A stretch of 64,000 nucleotides of DNA from Marispirochaeta sp. (GTDB taxonomy: Bacteria; Spirochaetota; Spirochaetia; JC444; Marispirochaetaceae): NCBI RefSeq assembly GCF_963668165.1, contig NZ_OY764209.1, forward strand, positions 248,001 through 312,000, written 5' to 3'. Below the pieces are notes generated by a model. The model saw only the letters and a list, made by a program, of their open reading frames with translations, was not told where the DNA came from and searched no databases. A program made the position numbers and the translations under genes. This document shows, piece after piece, positions 1-9,007 of this stretch; the first letter of the stretch is position 1, and each line of letters starts with the position of its first letter.

Positions 1-2
1 TT

Positions 3-2069
3 CGGGGAAAGGTAATGCTCCCTGCCCTGTTGGTAATAAGCCTGGGCCTGGCGGTTTTATCTCTGTTCTCATACATTCGCTTTGCCAGTGCCCTGAAAGA
101 GGTCCATCACAACGAAGCAATACAGCTGACCCAGGTCATGGCAACCCAGACAAACGAATGGGTCGGTAACCGGGTAAAAAACGTACTGGCAGTAGCCGCA
201 TCCCCCATTATGGCCCAGGTACTGAGACCGGGAAATGATTCAGGGCTGACGGGTGCGGCCAACGCATACCTCAAACAGGTGCGGGATACCTATCAGATCT
301 TTTCCACAGTGGGTCTGCTGGACAAAAACGGAGTAGCCCGGGCCAATAACAATCCCGCCCAGGTAGGGGTGCTGAACCTGAGCACCCGGGCCCACTTTAA
401 ACAGGCCATGCAGGGGCAGGCCGCGATCTCGAATATAATTGTCAGTCAAATAAACGGCGAGCCCATCTTTGTCGTGGCGGCTCCGGTCTTTGACGGCAAC
501 GAGGTTACCGGTGTTGTGCATGCTTCTGTCGAACTGGCCCGTTTTACCGAGCACTTCGTGGACACCGTCAAGCTGGGAGAGACCGGCTATGGCTACATGA
601 TGGACTCGGATGGAACAATCATTGCTCACCCGGTAAAAGAGAACATCATGCAGATGAATATTGCCGCGGAAGAGTTCGGCGCGACCATGCTGGCGGAACG
701 CAGCGGACTGGTGGAGTATCCCTGGGAAGGGGAATGGATCATCGCTGCATTTAATGAGATTCCTGTTACCGGCTGGATTTTCGCCACCAGAGTGGAATAC
801 GCCGAGCTGTTTAAGGACGTGGCCACCTTGAGAACGGTGAATATCGTAACAACCCTCATTGTTTTAATCACAATAGCAGCTCTGCTGCTTCTTACAATAC
901 GGTCCATAACCAGGCGCATCGGTGCTACTGTTCAGAATCTGCAGGATATCTCCGAAGGAGAAGGCGACCTGACCCAAAGGCTGCCTGTCAGAGGGGAGGA
1001 CGAGATAGATCAGCTGTCCCACTACATGAACGTGACCTTTGAAAAATTGTCGGACCTGGTAAAATCAATCAAGCACGAAACTGTTTCCCTGCAGGATTCG
1101 GGGGTGGACCTTGCCTCGAACATGACCGAAACCGCCTCGGCGATCAACCAGATTACCGCGAATATAGAGAGCATCAAGGAGCGTATCGTCAGCCAGTCTG
1201 CCGGAGTTGAAGAGAGCCGGGCCACGGTCGCCGCTATTGCACTGGGAATCAAAACCCTGGACGACAGGCTTTCTGAACAGGCTTCCGGGGTTACCGAGTC
1301 ATCCGCTTCCATTGAACAGATGGTGGCCAATATAAAATCGGTAACCGAGAGTCTTGAGCGCAACACCGCCTCGATGAGGGAGCTGCAGGAAGCCTCGGAA
1401 ACGGGCCGCCGAAGTATGGAGGAGCTGGCCCAGATTTCCCGCACGGTAATGACCCATTCAGAAGGACTGGAAGAGGCAAGTGAAATGATCCAGAAGATAT
1501 CCTCCCAAACCAACCTGCTGGCCATGAATGCTGCGATCGAGGCGGCCCATGCCGGGGAGTTCGGAAAAGGCTTCGCGGTTGTGGCCGACGAAATACGTAA
1601 ACTTGCAGAAGAAGCAGGCAGCCAGGGGACCGTCATCGGCAGCGCCCTTACAACCCTCAAGGAGTCGATCGATCATATAGGAGTCTCACTGGCACAGGCC
1701 AGAGCGCGTTTTGACCGGCAGTATGAACTGAGCCAGCTGGTTTCTGAGCAGGAGTCACTGATCAAGAGTGCCATGGACGAACAAGTTGTAGGAAGCAGAC
1801 AGGTCCTGGATGCCCTGGCGGAGATTCAGGATATATCCCGCAAGGTAGCGGACTCTTCCGGAGAGATGACCGCCGGCAGCTCCGAGGTAATAGATGAAAT
1901 GACCCGCCTGGCCCAGATAAGCGAAGAGATCAGCCAAAGCATCAACGAGATGGCCGGGGGCGCGGTGGAGATAAATCAGTCTGTAGTTCACATTTCCGAA
2001 ATGACTCAGCAGAACAACCGCAGTATAGAGACCCTCGCGAAGGAAATCGGGAAGTTTAAAACCGAATAA
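3..2069 (+). CDS. Methyl-accepting chemotaxis protein (5' partial)
   Basis: Transmembrane chemoreceptor that passes ligand binding in the periplasm to CheA/CheW. The reading frame is open to the window edge, so the first ATG (base 15) is probably internal and a few N-terminal residues are missing. Counting from that ATG: first membrane segment about 1-20, dCache-type sensor about 30-270, second membrane segment about 277-297, HAMP about 298-350, then a long coiled-coil signalling domain. The conserved hairpin tip lies at about 495-535 ([20 protein letters not shown] followed by [15 protein letters not shown]), which is diagnostic of MCPs. The ligand cannot be told from sequence. A strong terminator follows, so it is the last gene of its transcript. 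Confidence 0.95.
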   Translation, partial: RGKVMLPALLVISLGLAVLSLFSYIRFASALKEVHHNEAIQLTQVMATQTNEWVGNRVKNVLAVAASPIMAQVLRPGNDSGLTGAANAYLKQVRDTYQIFSTVGLLDKNGVARANNNPAQVGVLNLSTRAHFKQAMQGQAAISNIIVSQINGEPIFVVAAPVFDGNEVTGVVHASVELARFTEHFVDTVKLGETGYGYMMDSDGTIIAHPVKENIMQMNIAAEEFGATMLAERSGLVEYPWEGEWIIAAFNEIPVTGWIFATRVEYAELFKDVATLRTVNIVTTLIVLITIAALLLLTIRSITRRIGATVQNLQDISEGEGDLTQRLPVRGEDEIDQLSHYMNVTFEKLSDLVKSIKHETVSLQDSGVDLASNMTETASAINQITANIESIKERIVSQSAGVEESRATVAAIALGIKTLDDRLSEQASGVTESSASIEQMVANIKSVTESLERNTASMRELQEASETGRRSMEELAQISRTVMTHSEGLEEASEMIQKISSQTNLLAMNAAIEAAHAGEFGKGFAVVADEIRKLAEEAGSQGTVIGSALTTLKESIDHIGVSLAQARARFDRQYELSQLVSEQESLIKSAMDEQVVGSRQVLDALAEIQDISRKVADSSGEMTAGSSEVIDEMTRLAQISEEISQSINEMAGGAVEINQSVVHISEMTQQNNRSIETLAKEIGKFKTE

Positions 2070-2103
2070 TATCCGCGTTATTACTTATACTGCAACCATT
2101 AAG

Positions 2104-2143
2104 CCGCCTTTGTTGTCTTTTTTGACAACCAGGGCGGTTTTTT
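2104..2143 (+). terminator. Rho-independent terminator after the chemoreceptor
   Basis: A 14-bp stem with two mismatches (CCGCCTTTGTTGTC against GACAACCAGGGCGG), a T6 loop, and a T-run from 2138. It separates the chemoreceptor from the ablAB operon. Confidence 0.85.
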
Positions 2144-2224
2144 ATCCCCTGCAAAGGGGAAAAGGCTCCCATGTTTGTCCAATAGTATTGCCCGGGACAT
2201 TTGTTGTTTTGTACTCTAAATATG

Positions 2225-2253
2225 TTGACATGGATTAAAAATCACTATATCCT
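2225..2253 (+). promoter_or_regulatory. Candidate sigma-70 promoter for ablAB
   Basis: TTGACA at 2225-2230, a 17-bp spacer and TATCCT at 2248-2253, about 120 bases before the ablA start. The -35 is perfect and the -10 matches 4 of 6. The rest of the 2144-2374 gap is AT-rich; no riboswitch or gene was seen in it. Confidence 0.45.
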
Positions 2254-2374
2254 GTATTTAGATGTCTGGTATTGCCATTTCACTACTATTTATCTACCAT
2301 AAAACAATTTCCAATCTACACTTATAACCTTTTCACCCCTCAGACAAAAACTACCGCAAAGGAGCTATAGATAT

Positions 2375-3682
2375 ATGCTTACTGTACAACAGAAAAATAT
2401 TGCTGAATTAATCGAGAACAAGGCAAACCGTACTCTCTGGCAGGACTGGAAGTGGCAGCTGAAACACTCCATCCAGGATACTAAAACCTTTGAACGCCTT
2501 ACGGGAATAGAGTTCTCACAAGAGGAACGTCTGGAAATAGAAGAGACCCTTGCACGCTTTCCTGTTTCGATTACCCCGTACTACCTCTCTCTTATTGAAA
2601 CGGGGGATTACAGAAACGATCCTATTTTCAAGCAGTCTTTTCCCTCGGTAAATGAGCTCACTATCCAGAAATGCGAAACCGCGGACCCCCTGCACGAAGA
2701 CCATGACAGTCCTGCCCCCGGAATAACCCACAGGTACCCTGACAGGGTGCTCTTTCATATCAGTAATGTCTGCTCAATGTACTGCCGTCACTGCACCAGA
2801 AAGAGGAAGGTGGGTGACAGCGATTTTATCCCCGACAGAGCAACCATTATGCAGGGAGTGGAGTATATACGAAAAACACCCCAGATACGGGATGTGCTTC
2901 TCTCCGGGGGAGATCCTTTGATGCTCTCCGATGAGTATCTTGAATGGATACTGAAAGAGGTAAGCTCAATACCCCACGTTGAGGTTATTCGTATCGGAAG
3001 CCGCATGCCTGTGGTACTCCCCTACAGGATAACCGACAAACTTGTGGAGATGCTCAGGAAATACCAGCCAATATGGCTGAATACCCACTTTAACCACCCC
3101 AGGGAGATAACAGACTCGTCACGGGAGGCTCTTAGCAGGCTTGCGGATGCGGGGATCCCTCTGGGAAACCAGTCTGTACTGCTGCGGGATGTTAATGACT
3201 GCCCCCGGATAATGCGCAGTCTCGTTCACAAACTTGTCGCCAACAGGGTTCGCCCCTACTACCTCTACCAGTGCGACCTGTCAGAAGGACTGTCCCATTT
3301 CCGCACTCCTGTGGGAAAAGGAATCGAGATTATCGAAAGCCTGATCGGACATACAAGCGGTTTTTCCGTACCTACCTACGTTATAGACGCCCCGGGGGGC
3401 GGGGGCAAGATACCAATCATGCCAAATTACCTGATCTCATGGTCAGCTAACAAAGTGGTACTACGGAACTACGAGGGAGTCATCAGTGTCTACCAGGAAC
3501 CTGAAGCCTACCCGGCAACGTATTGCGACAGGGAGTGCGATGACTGCCATCTGCAGCTGAAGCTGGACAGCGCCAGAGAATCTCAAGCAATTGGAATTGA
3601 GGGGCTGCTTGCTGACTGGGACGAGGTATCGTCGCTGATACCGGCAGATAACGCCAGACTTGAAAGAAGAGAGGAGGAATAA
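2375..3682 (+). CDS. ablA: L-lysine 2,3-aminomutase
   Basis: Radical-SAM, PLP-dependent enzyme converting L-alpha-lysine to L-beta-lysine in the cytoplasm. The CxxxCxxC cluster motif CSMYCRHC (Cys133, 137, 140) binds the [4Fe-4S]/SAM centre. The stretch [10 protein letters not shown] and a C-terminal cysteine group (CDRECDDC) are as in KamA proteins, where the latter holds zinc. The 435-residue length is normal. AAAGGAG at 2358-2364 supports the ATG at 2375. The next gene, two bases downstream, is the acetyltransferase that acts on beta-lysine, so the likely job is making the osmolyte N-epsilon-acetyl-beta-lysine, not lysine fermentation. EpmB, which acts on EF-P lysine, is a shorter relative and a less likely call. 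Confidence 0.95.
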   Translation: MLTVQQKNIAELIENKANRTLWQDWKWQLKHSIQDTKTFERLTGIEFSQEERLEIEETLARFPVSITPYYLSLIETGDYRNDPIFKQSFPSVNELTIQKCETADPLHEDHDSPAPGITHRYPDRVLFHISNVCSMYCRHCTRKRKVGDSDFIPDRATIMQGVEYIRKTPQIRDVLLSGGDPLMLSDEYLEWILKEVSSIPHVEVIRIGSRMPVVLPYRITDKLVEMLRKYQPIWLNTHFNHPREITDSSREALSRLADAGIPLGNQSVLLRDVNDCPRIMRSLVHKLVANRVRPYYLYQCDLSEGLSHFRTPVGKGIEIIESLIGHTSGFSVPTYVIDAPGGGGKIPIMPNYLISWSANKVVLRNYEGVISVYQEPEAYPATYCDRECDDCHLQLKLDSARESQAIGIEGLLADWDEVSSLIPADNARLERREEE

Positions 3683-3684
3683 AA

Positions 3685-4542
3685 ATGGCAAAAGAAACAA
3701 TACAGCATGATCGAATCGAAACACTGGGGTCCAGCAAAATACAACATGGTCCCTACAACAACCGGCTCTATTTGATGGAGCTGGCAGAGGAGGACTTCCC
3801 CGGTATTGTGGAAAAGATCGATAAAATCTGTACCGAAAAAGGCTATGCCAAAGCATTTGTTATAGTTCCGGAGCATTGCGGTTCTGCTTTTCTTGAAGCA
3901 GAATACCGCGAGGAGGCCCGGGTACCCGGTTTTTTTGATGGCACCGAAGACGGCCTTTTCATGGGTAAATTCTATGCAGAAGAACGGGATGCCGCTCCTA
4001 CAAAAAAGATGGAACAGTTTCGCCGGGTCATGAGTTTTTACCGGCCGATTCTGCCCGGGAGACTGGGAAGGAATCTTCAGTTTGTAAAAATGAAGGAGTC
4101 GGACACACCGGAAATGGCCAAGCTGTACGAGGAGATATTTCCGGATTATCCCTTTCCTATTAACGATCCCGAGTTTCTTAAAGAAACCATGGGAACAAAA
4201 ACCCTCTATTTTGGAATCCGGGATGGAAAGAAGCTGGTTGCCCTGGCTTCCGCCGAGATTAACCATAGCGCCGGAGCCGCGGAGATGACCGACTTCGCGG
4301 TGCTGCCAAAATACCGGGGACAGCGTTTAGGGGTAAAGCTGCTGAGAGTACTGGAGCAGGCTGCAATACAGCAGGGCCTGCCCACAGCTTATACCATTGC
4401 CCGCCTCGATTCCATGGGGATGAACATGGTATTCCGGCGTTCCGGCTACAAATATGCAGGAACCCTCGTAAAAAACACCCGTATCTCCACGGGTATAGAA
4501 TCAATGAACGTGTGGTACAAGAAATTAATATCTAAAACATAG
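3685..4542 (+). CDS. ablB: Beta-lysine N-epsilon-acetyltransferase
   Basis: GNAT-fold enzyme acetylating the epsilon-amino group of beta-lysine with acetyl-CoA to give the compatible solute N-epsilon-acetyl-beta-lysine. The 285-residue protein has the characteristic AblB N-terminal half and a GNAT domain in roughly the last 160 residues, with the acetyl-CoA loop KYRGQRLGVKLL near residues 209-220. It lies two bases behind ablA with AGAGGAGGA just upstream, so the two are co-translated. Salt or osmotic control is expected from the family but no specific site is visible. Confidence 0.92.
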   Translation: MAKETIQHDRIETLGSSKIQHGPYNNRLYLMELAEEDFPGIVEKIDKICTEKGYAKAFVIVPEHCGSAFLEAEYREEARVPGFFDGTEDGLFMGKFYAEERDAAPTKKMEQFRRVMSFYRPILPGRLGRNLQFVKMKESDTPEMAKLYEEIFPDYPFPINDPEFLKETMGTKTLYFGIRDGKKLVALASAEINHSAGAAEMTDFAVLPKYRGQRLGVKLLRVLEQAAIQQGLPTAYTIARLDSMGMNMVFRRSGYKYAGTLVKNTRISTGIESMNVWYKKLISKT

Positions 4543-4579
4543 GGTCCCCTCTCACTATATTCCATGGTATTATTTGGCC

Positions 4580-5548
4580 ATGGGTATGAGAAAGCGATAT
4601 GACGGAGTCCTTATTAAAGGGCTCCCATCGTTCCGGGTTATCAATCCTTTTGTAATGCGCGGACGGAATGAGTCGGCCATCTACTTTTCCCAGACAATTG
4701 AAATCGAGAATACCCGTAAATTCCTCAAGCAGCGCAACCGTTCAAGAGAACCGGATGAAAGGATATCTCTTTTTCACGTTCTCCTGGCAGCCGCAGTACG
4801 TACTATATCCCTGCGCCCCCAGCTGAACCGTTTTATATCGGGACAGCGCATTTATCAGCGAAACCGTCTGCAGGTATCCTTTATTGTCAAAAAGGACATC
4901 GGCGATGACGGACCGGAAACCAATGCAAAGATTACCTTTTCCCCCTTCGACACCCTGGAGGAGGTTCGCCGCAGGGTAACCCGCGATGTTAATGAAGCCC
5001 GGAATTTAGAGGGTAACGTCAGCGACCACGAAGTTGACTTTTTTGCCAGGCTGCCCCGTTTTCTGGTCAATGGTGTTGTAAAAGCCTTCCGTTTCCTGGA
5101 CTATTTTGGTGTTGCTCCCAAAGGAATGATAGAGATAGACCCCCTCTACACCAGTCTTTATGTGGCAAACCTGGGAAGTGTAGGCCTGGACGCAGCATAT
5201 CACCATCTGTACGAATGGGGAAATGCCTCGGTTTTTATGGTCATAGGCCGTATGCACAAGGCCCTCGTTCTGGACGAAAAAAATGAGCCCGTCACCAGGC
5301 TGGTTATTAAAATAAAATACACCATGGACGACCGCATATCAGAAGGGATCTACGCGGCAAAAGCACTGAAGCTGTTCAAGAACTTCGTGCAGAATCCGGA
5401 GACTCTGGAGACCTTTCCTGAAATCAGCGACGAGGTTTTACAGGAACTGTCGCTGCTCCTGCCGGAGGAGGAGCAGCACGCTTCAGAAACCGGATCTATA
5501 TTCCCAGAACAAAGCGCACCGTCGAGAAGTAGATCACAAGACCGGTAA
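4580..5548 (+). CDS. 2-oxoacid dehydrogenase E2-like acyltransferase-fold protein
   Basis: About 320 residues resembling only the catalytic (chloramphenicol-acetyltransferase-like) domain of E2 components; there is no lipoyl or E1/E3-binding domain. The region aligning with the E2 active-site motif HxxxDG reads DDRISEG (about residue 251 on), so the catalytic His is replaced by Asp and the following Asp by Glu. Ordinary acyl transfer is therefore doubtful and the role is unknown. The start is uncertain: TTG 4574, ATG 4580 and ATG 4586 are all in frame and none has a clear ribosome-binding site. It follows ablB by about 37 bases and may be read through from it. Its last 53 bases overlap the tail of the opposed mgtE remnant. 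Confidence 0.7.
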   Translation: MGMRKRYDGVLIKGLPSFRVINPFVMRGRNESAIYFSQTIEIENTRKFLKQRNRSREPDERISLFHVLLAAAVRTISLRPQLNRFISGQRIYQRNRLQVSFIVKKDIGDDGPETNAKITFSPFDTLEEVRRRVTRDVNEARNLEGNVSDHEVDFFARLPRFLVNGVVKAFRFLDYFGVAPKGMIEIDPLYTSLYVANLGSVGLDAAYHHLYEWGNASVFMVIGRMHKALVLDEKNEPVTRLVIKIKYTMDDRISEGIYAAKALKLFKNFVQNPETLETFPEISDEVLQELSLLLPEEEQHASETGSIFPEQSAPSRSRSQDR

Positions 5549-6407
5549 TATCCACTATATGTAGTAATTGCAGGACTGGGGCTACAAGGGCCGGATCAAA
5601 CCGGCAGGCCGCTGCCAATGGCGGCAGTACGGACCCGATTAATGTCGCAGTCACTACCTGGAGGGCAAGTGCCGGGGCGACATCCTGATATACGAACCTC
5701 CCTCATGGGGCCCTGCGATTGCCATCAGCATCTCGACGCCCTCGTTGTATTCCTGGGTCAGGACATCCATGGCGTCATCGTGGGTAATAATCCCGACCAG
5801 GGAGCCCTCGCCGTTGATAACCGGTAAAGCCAGAAGGTCAAAACGCTGAATCTTCGCAGCCGCCTCTTCCTGGTCCTCATCAACCCTGGCGGAAATTATG
5901 TCCCTGTGCATGATATTCAGAATGCGCTCGTCCCGTCGTGCAAGAATCAGATCTTTCAGGGAAACAAAGCCCAGAAGCTGCCGCCCGGTATCTATTACAT
6001 AGGCATAGTAAATAGTCTCCCGGTCGGGAGCGACGGTCCGCAGATGTTCGATAGCCTGGGCCAGGCCAGGCAGAATGCTCTCCCTCCGTTCGTCCGGAAG
6101 CCGTTTGAACAGGTCGGCCCTGTCATCCGGAGATATCTCGGCAAAGAGGGAAGCAACATCGTCCCTGCGCATCTGTTCAATGATATCCAGCTGCTGCTCC
6201 GGCTCAAGATGGGTGAAAATTTCAGAACGTTCAGGTTGTCTGGCCTGTTTCAGGACAGACCTGGCCTCTTCGGGGGAAAACCCGGAGAGGACCTCTGCAA
6301 AGAAGCGCGGGATGCTCTTCGGCAAAAATCTCACGCAGTCGATCGCGGGCTCCGCTTTGCAGTATGTTTTTCAGATCGGGAAGTGTAACGGGGTTCTCGA
6401 ATTCCAT
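5496..6407 (-). pseudogene. mgtE: Decayed magnesium transporter (frameshift plus loss of most of the membrane domain)
   Basis: The original start is ATG at 6405-6407 (MEFENPVTLPDLKNILQ), preceded by AAGGAGGC. After about 35 codons, one extra T in a CTTCTTT run shifts the frame. The longest open stretch (5654-6334) then carries the MgtE N-domain (SPEEARSVLKQARQPERSEI) and a CBS pair (DRETIYYAYVID onward, then LLALPVINGEGSLVGIITHDD). After GPHEGGSYIR the sequence jumps, out of frame, into the last MgtE helices (LALQVVTATLIGSVLPPLA, then DPALVAPVLQL and HIVDITGLVIYFS), ending at 5496. Transmembrane segments 1-3 or so, by comparison about 130 residues, are gone. Transport is not possible. Confidence 0.85.
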
Positions 6408-6410
6408 ATA

Positions 6411-6458
6411 AAGCCTCCTTGTAAAGACCGCGAATATGCTCGCCGCGGCCGGAGGCTT
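6411..6458 (-). promoter_or_regulatory. Leader hairpin sequestering the mgtE ribosome-binding site
   Basis: On the minus strand AAGCCTCC (6451-6458) is perfectly complementary to GGAGGCTT (6411-6418), which contains the Shine-Dalgarno sequence of mgtE. A CCGCG/CGCGG stem lies inside. No U-run follows, so this looks like translational, not transcriptional, control. The M-box riboswitch consensus was not recognised. Confidence 0.5.
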
Positions 6459-6479
6459 CTCGTATCCGCCCAGGAAAGA

Positions 6480-6584
6480 TTACATGAAGCCGATACGTGC
6501 CCGGGACCACGGCAGTTCTATCCGCGAGAAAGGGTCGTCAGTTGTGTTCTGGACCAGACAACTACTGCCGTCCGCAGTGTTCAT
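6480..6584 (-). CDS. Small ORF (34 aa) in the mgtE leader
   Basis: ATG at 6584 lies 7 bases behind a near-perfect AAGGAGG, and the frame runs 34 codons (MNTADGSSCLVQ... ...RARIGFM) to TAA at 6480-6482. It ends about 20 bases before the RBS-sequestering hairpin of mgtE. The strong ribosome-binding site is the main evidence; the peptide resembles nothing I recognise. It could be a leader peptide coupling translation to the downstream hairpin, or a chance frame in a decaying region. Confidence 0.35.
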   Translation of the reverse strand: MNTADGSSCLVQNTTDDPFSRIELPWSRARIGFM

Positions 6585-6670
6585 GCTCTATCCTCCTTGC
6601 TGGATTCTTTCCGGTAGTGTAGCCCATCATTTCCGTTGAGTAAACTCCACGACGCAAACAACGAACCGGT

Positions 6671-7690
6671 TCAATCAAATTTCAGCAGCACTTTTAAAAG
6701 TCCGCCGCCGTTTTTATCGAGTTCCGCCAGGGCCTCACCAGCCTCCTGGAAGAGGTAGATCTTCGAAACGACCTTCTCTACATTAATCCTGCCCTCTTTA
6801 ACAAGATCAATAAGAGTCAGGAATTCCTCCTTCAGGGCGTTCCTGGAGCCGTATACATTCAGCTCCTTTTTCTGGATTACCGTAAAATCAAAATCCAGGT
6901 GCTGCTTGCTGATCCCTATCAGGACCACACGCCCGCCGAAGGCTGCCGCATCGATGCAGGACTGGAATGTAGCCGCGAGGCCTACGGCCTCTATAGCGAC
7001 GTCGAATCCATTGCCGCCGGTAATCCTGTCTACAGCATCCGCAAGGGCGTGATCGCTGTCGTTCAGTATGGTCCCGTCCACGCCGAGGGTTTCGGCATGC
7101 TTGAGCCTTTCAGCGGCAATATCGCTTACATAGACCTCCGCGCCAAAGTATTTGGCCGACAAAGCGGCCAATATACCTATAGTACCGGAACCTATAACCA
7201 GCACTTTCTCCCCCGGCTTTATGGAGGCCCGCCGGGTACCGTGAAAACTGATGCACAGGGGTTCAATGAGGGCAAGCGTTTTGGCAGGAAGTCCTTTGCC
7301 ATCATAGATCCGTTCTATTGGCATGACGAAAAACTCCCCGTACGAACCGTCCCGCTGGGCCCCCATGGTTTCGTTGTGCATACAGCAGTTGACGAGCCCA
7401 CGCTGGCAGGAGTAACAGCTGCCGCAGTTCATGTAAGGGTTGGCAGTAACAAGCATCCCCTCCTTGAGTCCCCGGTCGTTCTTGCCGATCTTTACGATCT
7501 CGGCGGAAAACTCGTGTCCGGGAATCCTGGGATAGGAACCGTAGGCAAACTTTCCACGGTAGATACTCAGATCGGTACCGCAGATACCGCCGTAGAGCAT
7601 CTTCAGGAGGGCTTCACCTTCCTTCGGTTCCTGAATCGCCGTTTCCTTGATTTCAACTTCATAGGGCCCGTTGATGGAAATGTACTTCAT
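6671..7690 (-). CDS. Zinc-dependent medium-chain alcohol/polyol dehydrogenase
   Basis: A 339-residue member of the MDR superfamily (sorbitol/threonine dehydrogenase-like). The N-terminal catalytic domain has GGICGTDLSIYRG and PGHEF (catalytic zinc ligands), and a structural-zinc cysteine set in NCGSCYSCQRGLVNCC. The Rossmann domain starts at VLVIGSGTIGILAALSA. It begins 27 bases after the encapsulin stop with CTGGAG before the ATG, so it may share the ferritin/encapsulin transcript; that link is unusual and its meaning is unknown. The substrate cannot be predicted beyond a secondary alcohol or polyol. Confidence 0.85.
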   Translation of the reverse strand: MKYISINGPYEVEIKETAIQEPKEGEALLKMLYGGICGTDLSIYRGKFAYGSYPRIPGHEFSAEIVKIGKNDRGLKEGMLVTANPYMNCGSCYSCQRGLVNCCMHNETMGAQRDGSYGEFFVMPIERIYDGKGLPAKTLALIEPLCISFHGTRRASIKPGEKVLVIGSGTIGILAALSAKYFGAEVYVSDIAAERLKHAETLGVDGTILNDSDHALADAVDRITGGNGFDVAIEAVGLAATFQSCIDAAAFGGRVVLIGISKQHLDFDFTVIQKKELNVYGSRNALKEEFLTLIDLVKEGRINVEKVVSKIYLFQEAGEALAELDKNGGGLLKVLLKFD

Positions 7691-7717
7691 GTCGACTCCA
7701 GGGTTTTCTTTTGCGCT

Positions 7718-8515
7718 CTACAAAGAAAAACAGACCAGGGCTTCCGGCGCAAGGACCCGGAAGGTAAAGGACTCGGTAAAAAAGAGGAAAACCTCTTCCG
7801 CGGTATGGTGATGATACCCGACCGAGATATCCTGCCCCAGAATCAGCTCCGCGTCCCCGCCCCGGTTGGCACAAAGCAGGGCCCCATTGATATGATCGGA
7901 GCGAATAACCGAACCTTCGATCTGGCGTTCCACCAGCTTTTTCAGAGACCCCCCGGGACTGACCCGGTTCAGGAATTTCCAGAGATCAGGACTCACAATA
8001 AAATCGGCGCCCCCCTGCACTCCCGCAGCCTGCATATGTTCCCGGGCTACCGCCAGGGCATCGATGACAGCGTCATTATTCAGTTTAAGGGGGATGCTCT
8101 CTCCCGAGGCTGCTTCCTTTAAACCGGCAATCGATCCGGCCTTCAACCCCTCGTAAACAGCCTTTTCTTCAAATGCTGCCATCTTTACAGCGGCCTCGAC
8201 CAGAGAATCCATTTCTATGTCTTTTGCACCCCGTTCAATATTATCCAGCTCCCAAATGTTCAAGGTGAATCCGATCCGGGTTTCTACCAGTGGCTGGACT
8301 TTATAGATGCCGTAGCCCACTGCCCCCTTCTTTGAGTCTTCAACTACCTCCAGCCGGCCCAGATCAACACTGGTAAAGCTCAATCCATGGGGACCGGAAA
8401 CATCGAGAAAACGCCGGGCCGACAAATTAGCGGTCAGGGTTTCCCTGGCAAGGGCGTCAATCTCTTTCCAGGCGGCATCAGTAATAGGTGCCAGATTACG
8501 TTTAAGAATACTCAC
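7718..8515 (-). CDS. Encapsulin shell protein (family 1)
   Basis: Shell protein with the HK97 phage-capsid fold that self-assembles into an icosahedral nanocompartment. The 265-residue length, N-terminal helix (NLAPITDAAWKEIDALA), the segment RRFLDVSGPHG and the end of the protein fit the Linocin-M18/encapsulin family. The start is GTG at 8515 with a G-rich ribosome-binding site 8-10 bases upstream. It begins 15 bases after the encapsulated-ferritin gene, whose C-terminal loading peptide is the matching cargo signal. The pair forms a cytoplasmic iron-storage compartment. Confidence 0.93.
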   Translation of the reverse strand: MSILKRNLAPITDAAWKEIDALARETLTANLSARRFLDVSGPHGLSFTSVDLGRLEVVEDSKKGAVGYGIYKVQPLVETRIGFTLNIWELDNIERGAKDIEMDSLVEAAVKMAAFEEKAVYEGLKAGSIAGLKEAASGESIPLKLNNDAVIDALAVAREHMQAAGVQGGADFIVSPDLWKFLNRVSPGGSLKKLVERQIEGSVIRSDHINGALLCANRGGDAELILGQDISVGYHHHTAEEVFLFFTESFTFRVLAPEALVCFSL

Positions 8516-8530
8516 AGGTTCCCCCCTTTT

Positions 8531-8896
8531 TTACTTTTTCAAGCTGCCAATGCCGAGACCATTGGATGAAGAGCCGCCGTTTTCATGTTTCCCGGAGGCT
8601 TTTCCAAGAAACTCCTCTTCCACTTCCGCTGCCCCTTCCTTGTAAAAATCCATCTCCGCGGGGTCCAGCTCCTGCAGTAAGCGCAGAAATTCTCCGGCGT
8701 GAACCTTCTCCTCGTCGGCAATGTCAATCAGCACCTTTTTAGCAAGCTCGTTGTCCGTTGAAGCGGCCAGCTGCTGGTAAAGCTGAATTGCCTCATACTC
8801 GGCGGCTATCATCATCCGTATGGCCCGCACCAGCTCATCGGGTTTCAGCATCCTATCATTATCTAATGCACTAAAGGGATTTCCAAATTCCGGCAT
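8531..8896 (-). CDS. Encapsulated ferritin (EncFtn) cargo protein
   Basis: About 121 residues. A four-helix ferritin-like half-domain with ferroxidase residues in EYEAIQLYQQLA and DEEKVHAGEFL oxidises Fe(II) when dimerised. A flexible Gly/Ser linker leads to the terminal peptide LGIGSLKK, a textbook encapsulin-loading signal. I start at ATG 8896 (MPEFGNPFSALDN) because AGGAGG lies directly upstream; an in-frame ATG 20 codons earlier lacks one. It is the first gene of the operon, followed by encapsulin. Iron is passed into the shell for storage. Confidence 0.92.
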   Translation of the reverse strand: MPEFGNPFSALDNDRMLKPDELVRAIRMMIAAEYEAIQLYQQLAASTDNELAKKVLIDIADEEKVHAGEFLRLLQELDPAEMDFYKEGAAEVEEEFLGKASGKHENGGSSSNGLGIGSLKK

Positions 8897-8926
8897 TTCA
8901 TTCCTCCTGATAGTAGTTCTCTTTAC

Positions 8927-8956
8927 AGTATCATGGCTTGCGCCCGATTCTGTCAA
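8927..8956 (-). promoter_or_regulatory. Candidate promoter of the ferritin-encapsulin operon
   Basis: On the minus strand TTGACA (8951-8956), 18-bp spacer, GATACT (8927-8932), about 30 bases before the EncFtn start. No Fur box was recognised. Confidence 0.4.
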
Positions 8957-9007
8957 CTGCGGGGACCTGAGATAATTACTAGATTTTAAAGCGGGACAGG
9001 AAAGAAC

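Noticed and set aside
5906..6617. Plus-strand frames of 160 and 180 codons
   Set aside because: Antisense to the mgtE relic and its leader; no motif and no ribosome-binding site.
6411..6670. M-box magnesium riboswitch before mgtE
   Set aside because: The conserved M-box core could not be found; only the simple ribosome-binding-site hairpin is visible.
6671..7690. Dehydrogenase as encapsulin cargo
   Set aside because: Its C-terminus lacks the LGIGSLK-type loading peptide seen on the ferritin.
6899..8122. 407-codon frame on the plus strand
   Set aside because: It lies antisense to the dehydrogenase and encapsulin genes, which have clear motifs; a shadow of their codon bias.
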